This document shows positions 19,196-29,593 of a DNA stretch of 64,000 nucleotides, one piece after another. Origin of the DNA: JBFFMO01 sp041390025 (GTDB taxonomy: Bacteria; Myxococcota_A; Bradymonadia; Bradymonadales; Bradymonadaceae); contig JAWKQR010000013.1 of the NCBI GenBank assembly GCA_041390025.1, positions 1 to 64,000 on the forward strand, given 5' to 3'. Position 1 is the first letter of the stretch; each line of letters begins with the position of its first letter. The notes beneath the pieces were generated by a model that did no database searches, had not been told where the DNA came from, and saw only the letters and a list, made by a program, of their open reading frames with translations. A program made the position numbers and the translations under genes.

Positions 19196-21068
19196 CTACC
19201 GATTGGCCGCAGCGATCCCGTAGAGTGCGAGCGCTTTGATGGCCACATCCTTTTGACCCAGATACCCGCGAAATGACGGTTCCAAGTCGGCGCTAGGGTT
19301 GCGAACAAGCAGCCACGCGGCGAGCTGCGCGAGGGCTTTGCTGTCGGTCGCACGAACAGCGCGCTCCAACACCGCCCTGTCGGCTGCATTCCCGCCGTCC
19401 GCGAAGGCCAAGAAGATGGCGCGACGGTCGCCGGTGGACACGTTTGCGTCCAGCGCGAGTTTCCGTAGTGTGTCGTCGAACCCTCCTTGAGTCAGTGCAT
19501 ACCGAATGGCATCGGACTGGGTCGACCCGGTGGTCTGAGTCAGTAAGTACTCAAACACTTGACGTTGTGCGTTTGCGCCGCGAATGGATTGAATGTCTTC
19601 CATGTAGGTGTCTGGCGGGTTGCGCAACGCGGTCTTGATGTTCTTCAAGCCCACGTCGGGCTTGATTTCCATCGCCGTGAGGAACGCAAGCCACTGAATC
19701 TGTGCGTTTCGGTCGCGAAACAGAACATCGAGCGCCTGTGCACCCTCAGCGAGCCCGATGTGACGAATGGCTTGCAGCGTGTGACGCTTGATCTCAAGGT
19801 CATTGTTCGTGACCATGAACCGCAGGGCCTGCAAGGCTTTGGGCGACTTTGTGGCACCCAACGCGTCGATGACTGACAGTTTCACGGCCGCGTCTTGCTC
19901 ACCCTTAAGTGCGCGCTCAAGCGCAGGCAGTGCATCCGAACCGCCGAGCTTCTCCAAACCCTTTGCCGATGCGAGCCGCACATCCGTACGACCCTCAAAC
20001 AACGTCTTGGACAAGACCGGCGCTGCTTTATTCAGAGCCCGTGTAACCCAGCGCCTCGATCGCGAGCATGCGTTGGTCGAACTCCGTGCTCTGCTCCATT
20101 TTTAGCAGCTGTGCCAAGAACTCGTCGTCCTTGGTTGTTGCGGCGAGTTTGTAGGCCAGGAGCTTTTCCGTGGCGTCTTCGGCTGCCAAGTAGGGTTTGA
20201 CGGACGCGAACGCCACGCGTTGTTGGCTGGCCAGCAAACGCTCAAACCATTCAGTGCGCTGCGACGCCTCTTTGGCGCTCTTTGCCAGATTGAACGCGAC
20301 GTCCACAGCTGCGGGGTCGCGCAGCTCCAACATGCGTTCCGCCGCGACGGCCTGAAGCGCTGCATCCTTGTCCTTGAGCAAACTTCCGAGCACGCGCCGC
20401 GCGTCAGACTCCAAACGGTTATTCTTGCTCAACGCGACAAACGCACGCGCGACATCGAGCCGAACGCCAGCGTCTTTTGACTTCAGGAGCTTCTCAAGCG
20501 GTGCAACCACGGCGGGTTGGGCCGCAAACACCATGGCTTGCATGACGATCTTTCGGTCGTCCGCGCTCTTTCCGTTCAGCGTTTGAGCCAAAAGATCAAA
20601 CGCCGGGCCGGTCTGCGTGACCATGTAGCGCGCCAACGTGCTCTTGACGTCAGGGGTCGCCGAAGCCCAAACATCGCCGAGGAGCTTGGCTTCGGTCTTG
20701 TCGGGAAGCACAGCAATCAGCTCGTACAGGGTGTCGATGAGGCTGGCATCACTCGCAAGTTCGGCACGCAAAAAGTCGGACGCTTTCTTGTCGCCGGTAA
20801 GGTACCACGCGACGCCCGCGGCCATGCGCACACGCTTGTCTTCATCTTTGGTTGCCGATTCGAAGTCCTTCGACGCCGCCTTGCCCTCCAGCAGAGCTCG
20901 GGTCAAGAAGACCGCCTGTCGCGCCACGGGGTCCGAGTCACCTTTCAGCGGTTCAACGTAACCGTCGAGCTCCGCGCGAAGCTCTTTCGAGATTTTCGCA
21001 GATGCCGCGGCAGGTGCCGCCAATGCTGCCACCAGCACTAGCGTGCGGAGCGTCGTGAGAGTGTTCAT
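19196..21068 (-). CDS. Exported HEAT-repeat protein (one frameshift)
   Basis: About 620 residues of alpha-solenoid after a signal peptide (MNTLTTLRTLVLVAALAAPA, then AASA). HEAT-like repeats run throughout, for example ARYMVTQTGPAFDLLAQTL, VVAPLEKLLKSKDAGVRLDV, LPALERALKGEQDAAVKLSV, ALQALRFMVTNNDLEIKRHT. The frame breaks near 20015-20040 after LAIEALGYTGSE and continues as SKTLFEGRTDVRLASAKGLE, so one indel joins the halves. ATG 21068 is chosen over 21080 because it begins the signal peptide. Probably a periplasmic scaffold; function unknown. It lies 24 bp downstream of the PHA-system gene on the same strand. Confidence 0.8.
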
Positions 21069-21091
21069 GGTTCGCCTCAATCGTAATTCAA

Positions 21092-21382
21092 TTAGCCAAA
21101 GTAACGTGTCATTCGTTCTTCAATCTTCTCTTTCACTTTGGACTTCAAGGGTTTTGCAAAAAGCTTCAAATCCACGTCGATGCCGACTTTGCCTTCGGCA
21201 AGGTGAAACTTGCCCGTGAAGGCCTTTCCAGACACGTCTGCAACCGTCTTGTCGGCATTCCACGTCACCGAGGACACAAGGTTTCCGAATTCGGATTGGA
21301 TGTCGGTCACGATTTGGTCGATCTTTCCACGCGCGTCCTCAAGTGGGAGGTCGTGCGTACGATGAACTGAGATGTCTGCCAT
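21092..21382 (-). CDS. Polyhydroxyalkanoic acid system family protein (PHA_gran_rgn)
   Basis: 96-residue protein matching the PHA_gran_rgn family. It begins MADISVHRTHDLPLEDARGK, contains NADKTVADVSGKAFTGKFHL and ends KEKIEERMTRYFG, all usual for the family, which is found near polyhydroxyalkanoate genes but is also widespread without them. No PHA synthase or depolymerase is in the window. ATG 21382 follows an AGGAGA ribosome site. It probably shares a divergent promoter region with the AMIN-like gene starting at 21559. Confidence 0.85.
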   Translation of the reverse strand: MADISVHRTHDLPLEDARGKIDQIVTDIQSEFGNLVSSVTWNADKTVADVSGKAFTGKFHLAEGKVGIDVDLKLFAKPLKSKVKEKIEERMTRYFG

Positions 21383-21558
21383 GTTTTCTCCTAGGTTCAG
21401 GGCCATCGTGGCGAAGTCATTGGGGCGGGACGCTACCAATGCGCCGAATGCGGTGTCAATCGACACACCGCCGGGAAAACTTGCCGCTTTCGCGAATTGA
21501 GTGTTATCCTTCGCGCAACGACCCATCTCAGTTGACTTGCGTTCCCTCAAGGAAATTC

Positions 21559-22317
21559 ATGAAGACGCACCGATTGCTTGTGGCTTTGGCCAGTGTCATT
21601 TTTTGGTCCAGCGTGGCCTCAGCCCAAACGATTCGCTCGTACGGTGACCAAGCCGAGGCTACATACGGAACGCAAGCGCAGATCAACTACCCGGGGGCAC
21701 CGGTGCCACAGAAGTCGGCCGCGCCGGCCGCGGATCCTGCCGCGACGCCGACCGCCGATGGCGAGAAGAAAGACGAGCCCGTGTACAGCGGTGTGACCCA
21801 AATGTACGGGGGATCTCCGGCAAACAACCAACCTCTCCCGACGGACCTGACGCCTGAGCAGATGTATCGCGGCGTCATTCCGGGTACGCGGGACTCCGTC
21901 AAACACCTCGAAAAGGCCGCAATCAAAGGCCAGAGCGGTGCCAACGAGTTGTTGTGGATCGGGTTCCAACCTCGCGATCAGTCCACACGGGTGTTTGTTC
22001 AGACCGCGCGGGAAGCCAACTACGACATGACCACCGAGGGCAACGCCGTGGTGTTGACGTTTGCAAACACGAAGTTGTCTGCACGCAATTTCTCGCGTTT
22101 CATCGACACGTCATTCTTTAACCGAAACGTCACGCGCATCGAGTCGAAGAAGAAAGGCAAAGATGTTGTCGTCACAATCTCCTTGAAGAACTCCGAACGG
22201 CCGCAGGTCAACACGACGGACAAGTATGTCTACATCGAGTTCGGTGCCGAGACGGTCAAGTCGGACGACACCAGCGACAAAAAGAGCGACGATACTCCAC
22301 GAGCGCTCGACGAGTAG
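21559..22317 (+). CDS. Exported protein with AMIN-like C-terminal domain
   Basis: 252-residue exported protein: signal peptide MKTHRLLVALASVIFWSSVA-SAQ, then a Pro/Ala-rich linker to about residue 130, then a beta-rich domain (LWIGFQPRDQSTRVFVQT, AVVLTFANTKLSARNFSRFI, VTRIESKKKGKDVVVTISL, DKYVYIEFGAE). The hydrophobic alternation and the short F-Q/T strands fit AMIN domains of secretin and amidase systems, which localise proteins to the cell wall. It may work with the LysM and transpeptidase proteins nearby, but that is inference. An AAGGAAA site precedes ATG 21559, and the gene is followed by a hairpin terminator. Confidence 0.68.
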   Translation: MKTHRLLVALASVIFWSSVASAQTIRSYGDQAEATYGTQAQINYPGAPVPQKSAAPAADPAATPTADGEKKDEPVYSGVTQMYGGSPANNQPLPTDLTPEQMYRGVIPGTRDSVKHLEKAAIKGQSGANELLWIGFQPRDQSTRVFVQTAREANYDMTTEGNAVVLTFANTKLSARNFSRFIDTSFFNRNVTRIESKKKGKDVVVTISLKNSERPQVNTTDKYVYIEFGAETVKSDDTSDKKSDDTPRALDE

Positions 22318-22347
22318 TGCTCGACCTTTTCTCCCTCTTTCTGCATG

Positions 22348-22375
22348 ATGGGCGCCTCTTGAGCGCCCATTTTTT
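22348..22375 (+). terminator. Hairpin terminator abutting the next start codon
   Basis: Perfect 8-bp stem ATGGGCGC (22348-22355) with GCGCCCAT (22363-22370), 7-nt loop, then T6 ending at 22375. The next base begins ATG of the 612-codon gene, so the terminator and that start are adjacent. Confidence 0.8.
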
Positions 22376-24214
22376 ATGCGTCTAACTGTTGCAATCGTGA
22401 TTTCCCTGATGGGAGCGCAGGCGATGGCCCAACCGCCGACCTGTGACGATCTGCGCGCCGTCGTTGGGCCCCTCCCCGTCAACGCCCAAGACCTCGCGAC
22501 GCAAATTTCCGACCAGACACTGTCCACGACGTCCTGTGTTTTCGATGGCGGTCTGACGTGTCAGTCGCCCACCGGGATTACGTGGAAGGCCAAGAGTGTC
22601 CAGATTGGTCCAGCGTCCGCGAGGTATCTCGACCTAGAGTCGAACACGCTCCGGGTCACACGTATCGACTGGGTCGACGAGCGTTGGACGCTGACCGGTG
22701 TTGTTGGGCGTGGTTTTGTCGCCGAAGAGGTCTCCATCGCTCAGGGATGCCGCTGGAGCGGTCTGAGCGCTGAAGACGTGACGGCCGAACGCGTCGATGC
22801 CGACGCGGCGCGAGGTGTGGTTGTCCACGAATTGCCCACGTGGGTGCAGACACCCGGCGCGGGTGGTCCCGGATTTGTTCCGCCAGTGGTGCGTGTGGGG
22901 GATTTTGTGGACGCGAGCGCCTCAGCGTTTGTCACGCCCAACGTCGGTGTGGGAGTGGACATCGCGCCGTCCCACTTTTACGGCGGCCACCTGCTTGGGG
23001 TCAGTGACAACACACGCGTCGTTGCACTTGGAGCGACATACGGTGACGACGTGGTCCACCTGCACGCCGTTGGCACCGCGGAGATTTCGGACGTGTTGTC
23101 GGCAGATCTGCGGCTGGGACCCGCTGACCTCTTGGGCAATCGCGCGCTTGAAACACGGTCGTTTCTGGCGCGCGAGCAGCGCAGCCGTCTGGGCTTTTCA
23201 CTGCGAAGCTCGCTGCACGCGGCCAACGTGGCGATCATGACACGCACAGGTACCATTCCCGACGATCGGCGGGCTCTCTTGCGATTTGGGGGCGACACGC
23301 GCGTGGGCGGGCTCACGTTGGAGGCCGACCTGATCCACCGTTCATCGTGGCAAGACGATGGATTTACGGAGGGTGAGCGTTCGGTGCACGGCAGTGCAGT
23401 AGGGCTGCGGCTGCTCAAGACGTTGGGGCGCCCTGGGGCTTACGTGGAGCCGCGTGTGGATGCCCTTATGACATTCGGCGTGGTCCCTACCAATGATGGC
23501 TACCTCGGGTCCGCCACGGCAACGGTGGTGCCGCAGCTCGTCATGGCAGGCGCCATTGTTGGGCGTTTTGAAGGTCTTCGCCATGATTTGGCGCTGAGGG
23601 TGCGCGGCGGCGCCGAGGTCTACGGGTTCACACAGCGAGAGCCCCTGCCGCCACGAAGCATTCCGTTTGTCTATGGCCGCGAGCCTTCCTTGTGGTTCAT
23701 TGAGGCGATTCACACACAAACATTACAGACGCCATCGCTCACCGTGACGTGGCTAACAAAACTGCGGTCGGACCCGACCCAAACGTGGGGAACCACAGGG
23801 CTGGACGCGCGATGGAAACGCGTGGGAGTGTCGTCCACATGGGGTTGTTCACTTGACTGCCAGGATGTGGAGCATCTCAGCGCCCTGCGCATTGATGCCG
23901 ACATTTTGAGGGTGGGAGTGGGTGTTGGCCGTGGCGAAGCTCGGACATTTCAAGACCTCACCGATGCGGGCGTCGTCTCGGACCTGGTTTCCGGACCCCA
24001 AGCCATGCACGAACTCTCCGGGATCGCGTCAGTGACCGTCGTCTTGGGAAACTGGAGTATTTGGTCTGCGGGGACCTTGAGCGACGTTGCAGCAGCCAAC
24101 GGCGGATTGACGTGGGATTCGGGTTTGGGCTGGCACATCGCAGCGGGTCTGGGTTACGACGCGCGCTCGGACCGGTCACTTGCCACGGTCGGCGTCCAGT
24201 ACTCAGTGAATTGA
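22376..24214 (+). CDS. Large outer-membrane beta-barrel-like protein (possibly LptD-like)
   Basis: 612-residue exported protein with signal peptide MRLTVAIVISLMGAQAMAQP. The N-terminal 130 residues are beta-rich with four Cys (PTCDDL, TTSCVF, LTCQSP, QGCRW), followed by a Pro/Gly linker (TWVQTPGAGGPGFVPPVVR). From about residue 190 to the end there are alternating amphipathic strands (GVSDNTRVVALGATYGDDVV, HLHAVGTAEISDVLSADLRL), ending with RSLATVGVQYSVN, aromatic- and polar-rich like a transmembrane barrel. The layout (beta-jellyroll-like N-part plus large C-terminal barrel) resembles LptD, but I see no diagnostic motif. There is no Shine-Dalgarno site because the start follows a terminator hairpin directly. 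Confidence 0.6.
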   Translation: MRLTVAIVISLMGAQAMAQPPTCDDLRAVVGPLPVNAQDLATQISDQTLSTTSCVFDGGLTCQSPTGITWKAKSVQIGPASARYLDLESNTLRVTRIDWVDERWTLTGVVGRGFVAEEVSIAQGCRWSGLSAEDVTAERVDADAARGVVVHELPTWVQTPGAGGPGFVPPVVRVGDFVDASASAFVTPNVGVGVDIAPSHFYGGHLLGVSDNTRVVALGATYGDDVVHLHAVGTAEISDVLSADLRLGPADLLGNRALETRSFLAREQRSRLGFSLRSSLHAANVAIMTRTGTIPDDRRALLRFGGDTRVGGLTLEADLIHRSSWQDDGFTEGERSVHGSAVGLRLLKTLGRPGAYVEPRVDALMTFGVVPTNDGYLGSATATVVPQLVMAGAIVGRFEGLRHDLALRVRGGAEVYGFTQREPLPPRSIPFVYGREPSLWFIEAIHTQTLQTPSLTVTWLTKLRSDPTQTWGTTGLDARWKRVGVSSTWGCSLDCQDVEHLSALRIDADILRVGVGVGRGEARTFQDLTDAGVVSDLVSGPQAMHELSGIASVTVVLGNWSIWSAGTLSDVAAANGGLTWDSGLGWHIAAGLGYDARSDRSLATVGVQYSVN

Positions 24215-24940
24215 GTTGTCGGAGTCTGTGGCGTGCTTGCGCAGTTTCTCGAGTTTTGGGTGTTTGGGATCCAATGACGCGACTTTCTCGATCGCGGTCG
24301 CAGCGTCCTCGGCTTCACCGAGCTTGAGGTGCATCCGAGCGACCAACACCCAGATGTCGGCGTTTCGAGCATCAACCCGCGACGCTTGGTAAAGGTTGCG
24401 CCGCTGCTCCTCGACCACATCGGGTTCGTTCATGCGTCGCCGGAACGTCGTGTAGGACAGATAGGCAAGCAAAATTCCACGCGTCGGGTCATAGTCGCAC
24501 CCGGTTCGAAAACACTCCTGGGCGTTCTCGAGGTCGCCAAGCTTGAGGTAAGTCAACCCGTCTCGGTAGTAGATGTCGCCAAGCGCGATGCTGTTGGGAT
24601 CGAGCTTCAACATGCCGGTGTTGGACTCGGAGGGCACTTCGGACGCTTCGTTCTGTGAGTCCAGGACGCCCTGCACCTCCACGATGGCTCGGCCCACTGC
24701 ACGCCGGATATCGAGCGCCTTGCGCGTCAGATCGACGTCGCCAAGCCGCTGGAAATTTTCGGCGCGATAGAACCGTTCGTAGCGCTCGTACCGGGCGCTT
24801 GCCTCCTCCCAATCGGTGTCGCGCGGCAGGTTCAGCACAACAAACGGGTCGCCAGACGCGCTGATGCGCTCAAAGTCCTCGTTCACAATCACGCGGATTC
24901 GGTCCAAACGCGCGACTTTATCGGATGCATCGGTTGTCAT
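24203..24940 (-). CDS. TPR protein with a degenerate J-like N-terminal domain
   Basis: 245-residue cytoplasmic protein. Residues about 10-80 follow the helical pattern of a J domain (DPFVVLNLPRDTDWEEASA, YERYERFYRAENFQRLGDVD) but lack HPD altogether. The C-terminal half holds TPR units: IYYRDGLTYLKLGDLENAQE, NADIWVLVARMHLKLGEAED, AATAIEKVASLDPKHPKLEK. Overall layout resembles the J-TPR protein at 13636-14388. Start ATG 24940 is chosen; the longer frame to 25000 is not needed. Convergent with the outer-membrane-like gene, overlapping 12 bp. Function unknown. Confidence 0.72.
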   Translation of the reverse strand: MTTDASDKVARLDRIRVIVNEDFERISASGDPFVVLNLPRDTDWEEASARYERYERFYRAENFQRLGDVDLTRKALDIRRAVGRAIVEVQGVLDSQNEASEVPSESNTGMLKLDPNSIALGDIYYRDGLTYLKLGDLENAQECFRTGCDYDPTRGILLAYLSYTTFRRRMNEPDVVEEQRRNLYQASRVDARNADIWVLVARMHLKLGEAEDAATAIEKVASLDPKHPKLEKLRKHATDSDNSIH

Positions 24941-25063
24941 GCGGGCAACGTGGGCAAAAACAGGTGCTGCGAATGTAGCACTGTGGGGAGTTCCGGCCAA
25001 GGATGGACGCTGCCGATTTCAAATCTCAGCAATTTCGTGATAACAGCGCGGGCCGAGGTGACG

Positions 25064-26164
25064 ATGACCGATACCAACGAGATTTCTAGCTACGATTTCG
25101 ACCTCCCTGAGGCGTTGATTGCAGAGGTTCCATCCACTCAGCGGGAGGGATCCAGAATTCTGATGGCGTCGATTGATGGAGAGTGGCGTATCCAACCGTT
25201 CCGCGCCCTGCTCGAACAACTCCAGCCCAACGACCTGTTGGTGTTCAACGACTCCCGCGTGGTTCCGGCCCGAGTTTTTGGCACCAAGCCGTCGGGTGGT
25301 CGTGTCGAGCTATTGGTGCTCGATGTTCTCGGGGACGACTCGGCCGATCGATGGACGCAAGTACGCGGTCGTGTGCGCCTTTCGGCGATGTACAAGAGCT
25401 CAAAGCGCTTGAGCGCAGGCACCCCGTTGGCGCTGGGTGACGGGTCCACGCTGGACGTGGTCGACGTCACCGATGGCCTTGCGTTGATTGAGGTCGACGC
25501 TCCCCAAGGGGTTGCCGCTTGGCTTGCGAAGATGGGAGAGATTCCTCTCCCCCCTTATATCGTCAAACAACGTTTGTTACACGGCACCGACTATCACGAC
25601 GATCAGACGCGCTATCAGACGGTGTTTGCGGCGCGACCAGGATCTGTGGCCGCTCCCACGGCGGGGCTGCACTTTTCTGAGGAGATTCTGGACGAGCTGG
25701 CCGCGCGAGGTGTGCGTCGTGCGTTTGTGACCCTTGAGGTGGGCCCTGGGACGTTTCAACCCGTGAAGGCCGAGCGCCTGTCCGAGCACGAAATGCACTA
25801 CGAACGTTATTTCATCAACGACTCGCTCCGGCCGGCGATCGACGAAACTAGGGAGAGAGGAGGCCGTGTGGTCGCGGTCGGGACGACAAGCATTCGTGTG
25901 CTTGAGACCGAGATTAGGCTTCCCGAGCCGTTCCAGCCGGGCACGAGGCGGACAAACTTGTTCTTGCGTCCGGGCAACGACCTTCGGGTGGTTGACGCGT
26001 TCGTGACCAACTTCCACCTCCCCAAGTCCACGTTGCTGGCGCTGGTCGCCGCATACGCGGGTCTGGACCGTGTCATGGAGCTGTATCAAATCGCGATCGC
26101 CAACCGGATGCGGTTTTACAGTTACGGCGACGCCATGTTCCTGACCCGAGAGGCCCTTCGATGA
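25064..26164 (+). CDS. queA: S-adenosylmethionine:tRNA ribosyltransferase-isomerase
   Basis: Transfers and isomerises the ribosyl part of SAM onto preQ1 in tRNA, giving epoxyqueuosine. 366 residues. Motifs: SSYDFDLPEALIAEVP near the start, LVFNDSRVVPARVFG, GRVELLVLD, MGEIPLPPYIVK, GSVAAPTAGLHFSEEIL, THE-region counterpart VTLEVGPGTFQPVKAE, HEMHYERY and NFHLPKSTLLALVAAYAG. ATG 25064 with a GAGGTG site is chosen over earlier in-frame starts. Its TGA overlaps the tgt ATG (ATGA), beginning the queA-tgt-yajC-secDF-recJ operon. Confidence 0.96.
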   Translation: MTDTNEISSYDFDLPEALIAEVPSTQREGSRILMASIDGEWRIQPFRALLEQLQPNDLLVFNDSRVVPARVFGTKPSGGRVELLVLDVLGDDSADRWTQVRGRVRLSAMYKSSKRLSAGTPLALGDGSTLDVVDVTDGLALIEVDAPQGVAAWLAKMGEIPLPPYIVKQRLLHGTDYHDDQTRYQTVFAARPGSVAAPTAGLHFSEEILDELAARGVRRAFVTLEVGPGTFQPVKAERLSEHEMHYERYFINDSLRPAIDETRERGGRVVAVGTTSIRVLETEIRLPEPFQPGTRRTNLFLRPGNDLRVVDAFVTNFHLPKSTLLALVAAYAGLDRVMELYQIAIANRMRFYSYGDAMFLTREALR

Positions 26165-27292
26165 CGATTCGTTGTGAAGCCTTTGACTTCAGGGTCGAAG
26201 CGCAAGACGGTCAGGCACGCGCGGCGACCCTCACCCTGCCCCACGGTCAAGTCAAGACACCGATCTTTATGCCTGTGGGCACGCAGGGAACCGTCAAGGC
26301 CATGTCACCTCATGACCTGTACGACGTGGATGCCCAGATTATCCTGGGAAACACGTATCACCTCTACCTTCGGCCAGGCTTGGACGTGGTTCGTGCTCAC
26401 GGCGGCCTACATACCTTTATGAACTGGACAAAGCCGATCTTGACCGACTCAGGGGGCTACCAAGTCTTCAGTTTGGAGGAGTTACGCAAGATTCGTGAGG
26501 ACGGTGTTGAGTTTCGCGACCACATCGACGGGTCTAAACATCTGTTTACGCCCGCGCGCGTCGTCGAAATCCAAGAGACCCTTGGAAGCGACATCATGAT
26601 GGCATTCGACGAGTGCCCCCGCCGGCGCAGACGATCGCTATCTGGAGCGGTCGTTGCGGCGCACGACACGCTGGGAGCGCGAGTGTCTGGACGCGCGGAC
26701 ACGCACGGATTGTTCGATGTTTGGCATCATTCAGGGCGGCACGAGCGAGCAATGGCGCCGTCGGCACCTCGAGGAGATCTGCGAGATGCCCTTTGAGGGT
26801 TTTGCGATCGGCGGACTGAGCGTCGGGGAAGACATTGCGGCGATGTATGACACCGTGGCATTTACTGCCCCTGCGATGCCGGTCGACCAGCCGAGGTACT
26901 TGATGGGGGTGGGTAAACCCGATGACCTCGTGGAGTGTATCGCACGCGGCGTGGACATGTTCGACTGCGTGTTGCCTACGCGCAATGCGCGAAATGGCCA
27001 GTGTTTGACGCGATTTGGTACCGTCGTCATTCGCAATGCGCAGTACGCCAAGGACATGGATCCCATCGATCCCGCGTGCACCTGTTACACGTGTCGCAAC
27101 TTCACGCGTTCGTACGTTCGCCATCTCTACCGCGCCAAAGAGATCCTCGCGGCGCGGTTATGCACGATTCATAACCTTCATTATTACCTTGAGTTGGTCG
27201 CGGGTGCGCGGGCGAGCATCGAGCGCGGCGAGTTCGAGGCGTTTCGAACACAGCACTATGCGCAGAAAGGCATGGTCGCACCGGCGCTGTGA
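26161..27292 (+). CDS. tgt: Queuine/preQ1 tRNA-guanine transglycosylase (one frameshift)
   Basis: Exchanges G34 of tRNAs for preQ1, the step before QueA. The N-terminal part has GTVKAMSPHDL, ILGNTYHLYLRPG, LTDSGGYQVFSL and MMAFDECP; the frame breaks in the C5 run at 26616-26620, where removing one C gives FDECPAGADDRYLERS. It resumes with FGIIQGGTS, FAIGGLSVGE, YLMGVGKPDDLVE, MFDCVLPTRNARNG and the zinc site C-x-C-x2-C plus His (CTCYTCRNFTRSY, TIHNLHYY). About 376 residues once corrected. An indel in this housekeeping gene is best explained as a sequence error. Confidence 0.93.
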
Positions 27293-27414
27293 CCGCTTGA
27301 CCTGTTAAGGGAAGGCTGCTAAACGCTTGGCCTCTTATGGGCCGGAGAAATCGCGGCCCACAACGACGTTCCCTTGCTTGGACGCGGTGAAAACCACCGC
27401 GCGCGGTGTGCAGT

Positions 27415-27756
27415 ATGGACGCAAATTCACTCGTGGCGACGTTCCTGCTGGCGCAGCAGCCTCCCGGTGGCGCTGACATGTTGGGAATGCTCGTGCCCCT
27501 GATCATGGTCATGGGCGTGTTTTATTTGCTGATTTGGCGGCCACAAGCCAAGGCCGCCCAAAAACACCTTGAGCTCGTGAACGCTTTGAAGGTTGGCGAC
27601 GAAGTCGTCACCGATGCAGGCGTGTTTGGAAAAGTGTCATCTGTGGATGGCGACGTCGTGACGCTGGAGATCTCCAAAGGCGTCAAGATGCGCATTCGAC
27701 GGAAAAATATTGAAGGCTATCAGGGGCAGGCTGGAACCGAAGAAGCGGCTTCTTAA
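27415..27756 (+). CDS. yajC: Sec translocase accessory protein YajC
   Basis: 113-residue single-span inner-membrane protein of the SecDF-YajC complex. A hydrophobic helix (GMLVPLIMVMGVFYLLIW) is followed by RPQAKAAQKH, the YajC hallmark, then the small soluble domain LKVGDEVVTDAGVFGKVSSV and KMRIRRKNIEGYQ. ATG 27415 or GTG 27406 may be used. Located just before secD as usual. Confidence 0.95.
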   Translation: MDANSLVATFLLAQQPPGGADMLGMLVPLIMVMGVFYLLIWRPQAKAAQKHLELVNALKVGDEVVTDAGVFGKVSSVDGDVVTLEISKGVKMRIRRKNIEGYQGQAGTEEAAS

Positions 27757-27785
27757 GCACCCGCCTGCTGTGATGGAGAGATTGG

Positions 27786-29568
27786 ATGAATTCAATTAGG
27801 TTTCGCTGGATAATCGTCTTCGTGGCGGTTTTGGGAAGCATGTACGGGCTTCTGCCGACGGTCTTTGACGGCCTTGATGGCAAGCTCGACGGCGAGTTCC
27901 CTGAGTCGCAATCGACCACGATGAAATGGATCGAAGAGCACGACTTGCGTCCGATGACCTTGGGTCTCGACCTTCAGGGCGGCCTGTTGCTGCAGTACCA
28001 CGTCGTGGTTGAGAGCGCGGTACAAGATAAGCTCGATCGCATGGCGCGCGACCTTGAGACCCGCCTCACCGAAAAGAACCCCGGCATGGGGGTCACCGTC
28101 AAACACCCGTTTGAGGCGGATTACATCGAGGTCAACTTCACCAACCCAGCGGACAAAGAGAAGCTTGATGACGACATCATGGGGTTCTTCCAGTCACTGA
28201 AGAAGGTCGAGATGCAAGGTGGCATGTTCCACCTGACCGTTGATGAGAACTACATCAAAGAGACGAAGGAGTTCGCTGTCCAACAGGGCATCGAGACGAT
28301 TCGCGAGCGTATCGACGCTCTTGGTGTGTCCGAGCCCAGCATCACTCGCCAAGGTACGAGCGACATCGTTGTTCAGCTACCAGGTCTGAAAGAAGACGAC
28401 GTCGACCGTGCGAAGCGCTTGATTGGCCAGACCGCACAGCTGCAGTTCCGCATGGTGGATGACGCCGGCACCAACGCGTTCTTCTCGCAGTTTTCGGGCA
28501 AGCTTCCCCCTGGATTCCAACTCCGCGTGATCGGAGGGGGCTATCGCTCGGTGACACACGCGCAGAAAGACGCTCTTGTGAAGTTCTTCGAGGGGAAGGT
28601 CGATGATACCCACATGCTGGGATACGAGTTCCACCCCATTTACAAGGATGAGCTCAAGACGCAGCTTGATGAGGAGCGTTCGTACTACAAGTCGTACTAC
28701 GTCTTCCGCAAGGTCGAGTTGACAGGCGACTACATCCAAGAGGCGCGTGTCGCCATCGACCAACAGTTCAATCGTCCATACGTCGCGTTGAATTTCGATA
28801 GCAAAGGCGCCCAGTTGTTCGGTGACCTCAGCTCGAACAACGTCGGCAAACGCATGGCGATCATGCTTGACGACACCGTCAAGAGTGCGCCCGTGTTCAA
28901 CGAAGCGATCCTGGGGGGCGTGCGCAGATCTCGATGGGCGGAATGCAGTCGTACAACGAGATCCTCCCGCGATGCGGAAGACCTCGTGATTGTGTTGGCA
29001 CGGCGCCCTGCCCGCTCCCATCGAAAAGCAGTTCGAGACCGTTGTGGGTCCATCGCTTGGTCAGGACTCGATTGACTCAAGCATTGTCGCGTTCGGCGTA
29101 GGTCTGCTGCTCGTGATCATCTTCATGCTCGTCTACTACCGTTTGAGCGGTATTTACTCGGTGATGGCGCTTACGATGAACATGCTCTTCATCGTTTCCG
29201 CGCTGGCGGCGATGGGAGCCACGCTCACGCTTCCGGGCATCGCAGGCATCATCCTGACCATCGGTATGGCCGTCGACGCGAACGTCATCATCTTCGAGCG
29301 TGTTCGTGAGGAGCTCGATTTGGGGCGCTCTGTGAAGGAAGCCATCAACGCAGGGTTCGGAAAGGCTTTCTCGGCCGTTATGGACGCGAACGTCACAACA
29401 GGCATCGCCGGTCTGGTGTTGCTCCAGTACGGGACGGGGCCGATTCGCGGATTCGCGGTGACCCTTTTGATTGGTATCGTATCGACGATCTTCACCGCGG
29501 TGTTCTTCACCCGGCTGTTGTTCGACACGAAGATTCCCACAAGCAGCACCGACAAGATCAGCATCTGA
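27786..29568 (+). CDS. secD: Protein translocase subunit SecD (frameshifted)
   Basis: Proton-motive-force-driven partner of SecYEG, inner membrane, about 593 residues. The first fragment has an N-terminal helix, GLDLQGGLLLQYHV, the P1 domain, ETIRERIDALGVSEPSITRQ and ALNFDSKGAQLFGDL. The frame breaks at the G run near 28914-28919 (one missing G restores GGRAQISMGGMQSYNE) and again near 28970-29020. The second fragment carries the membrane domain with LPGIAGIILTIGMAVDANVI, IFERVREE and GTGPIRGFAVTLLIG. Together these cover the complete family architecture; only the sequence accuracy is in doubt. Confidence 0.94.
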
Positions 29569-29593
29569 ACCCAAATGGGTTTGAGGAACTATT

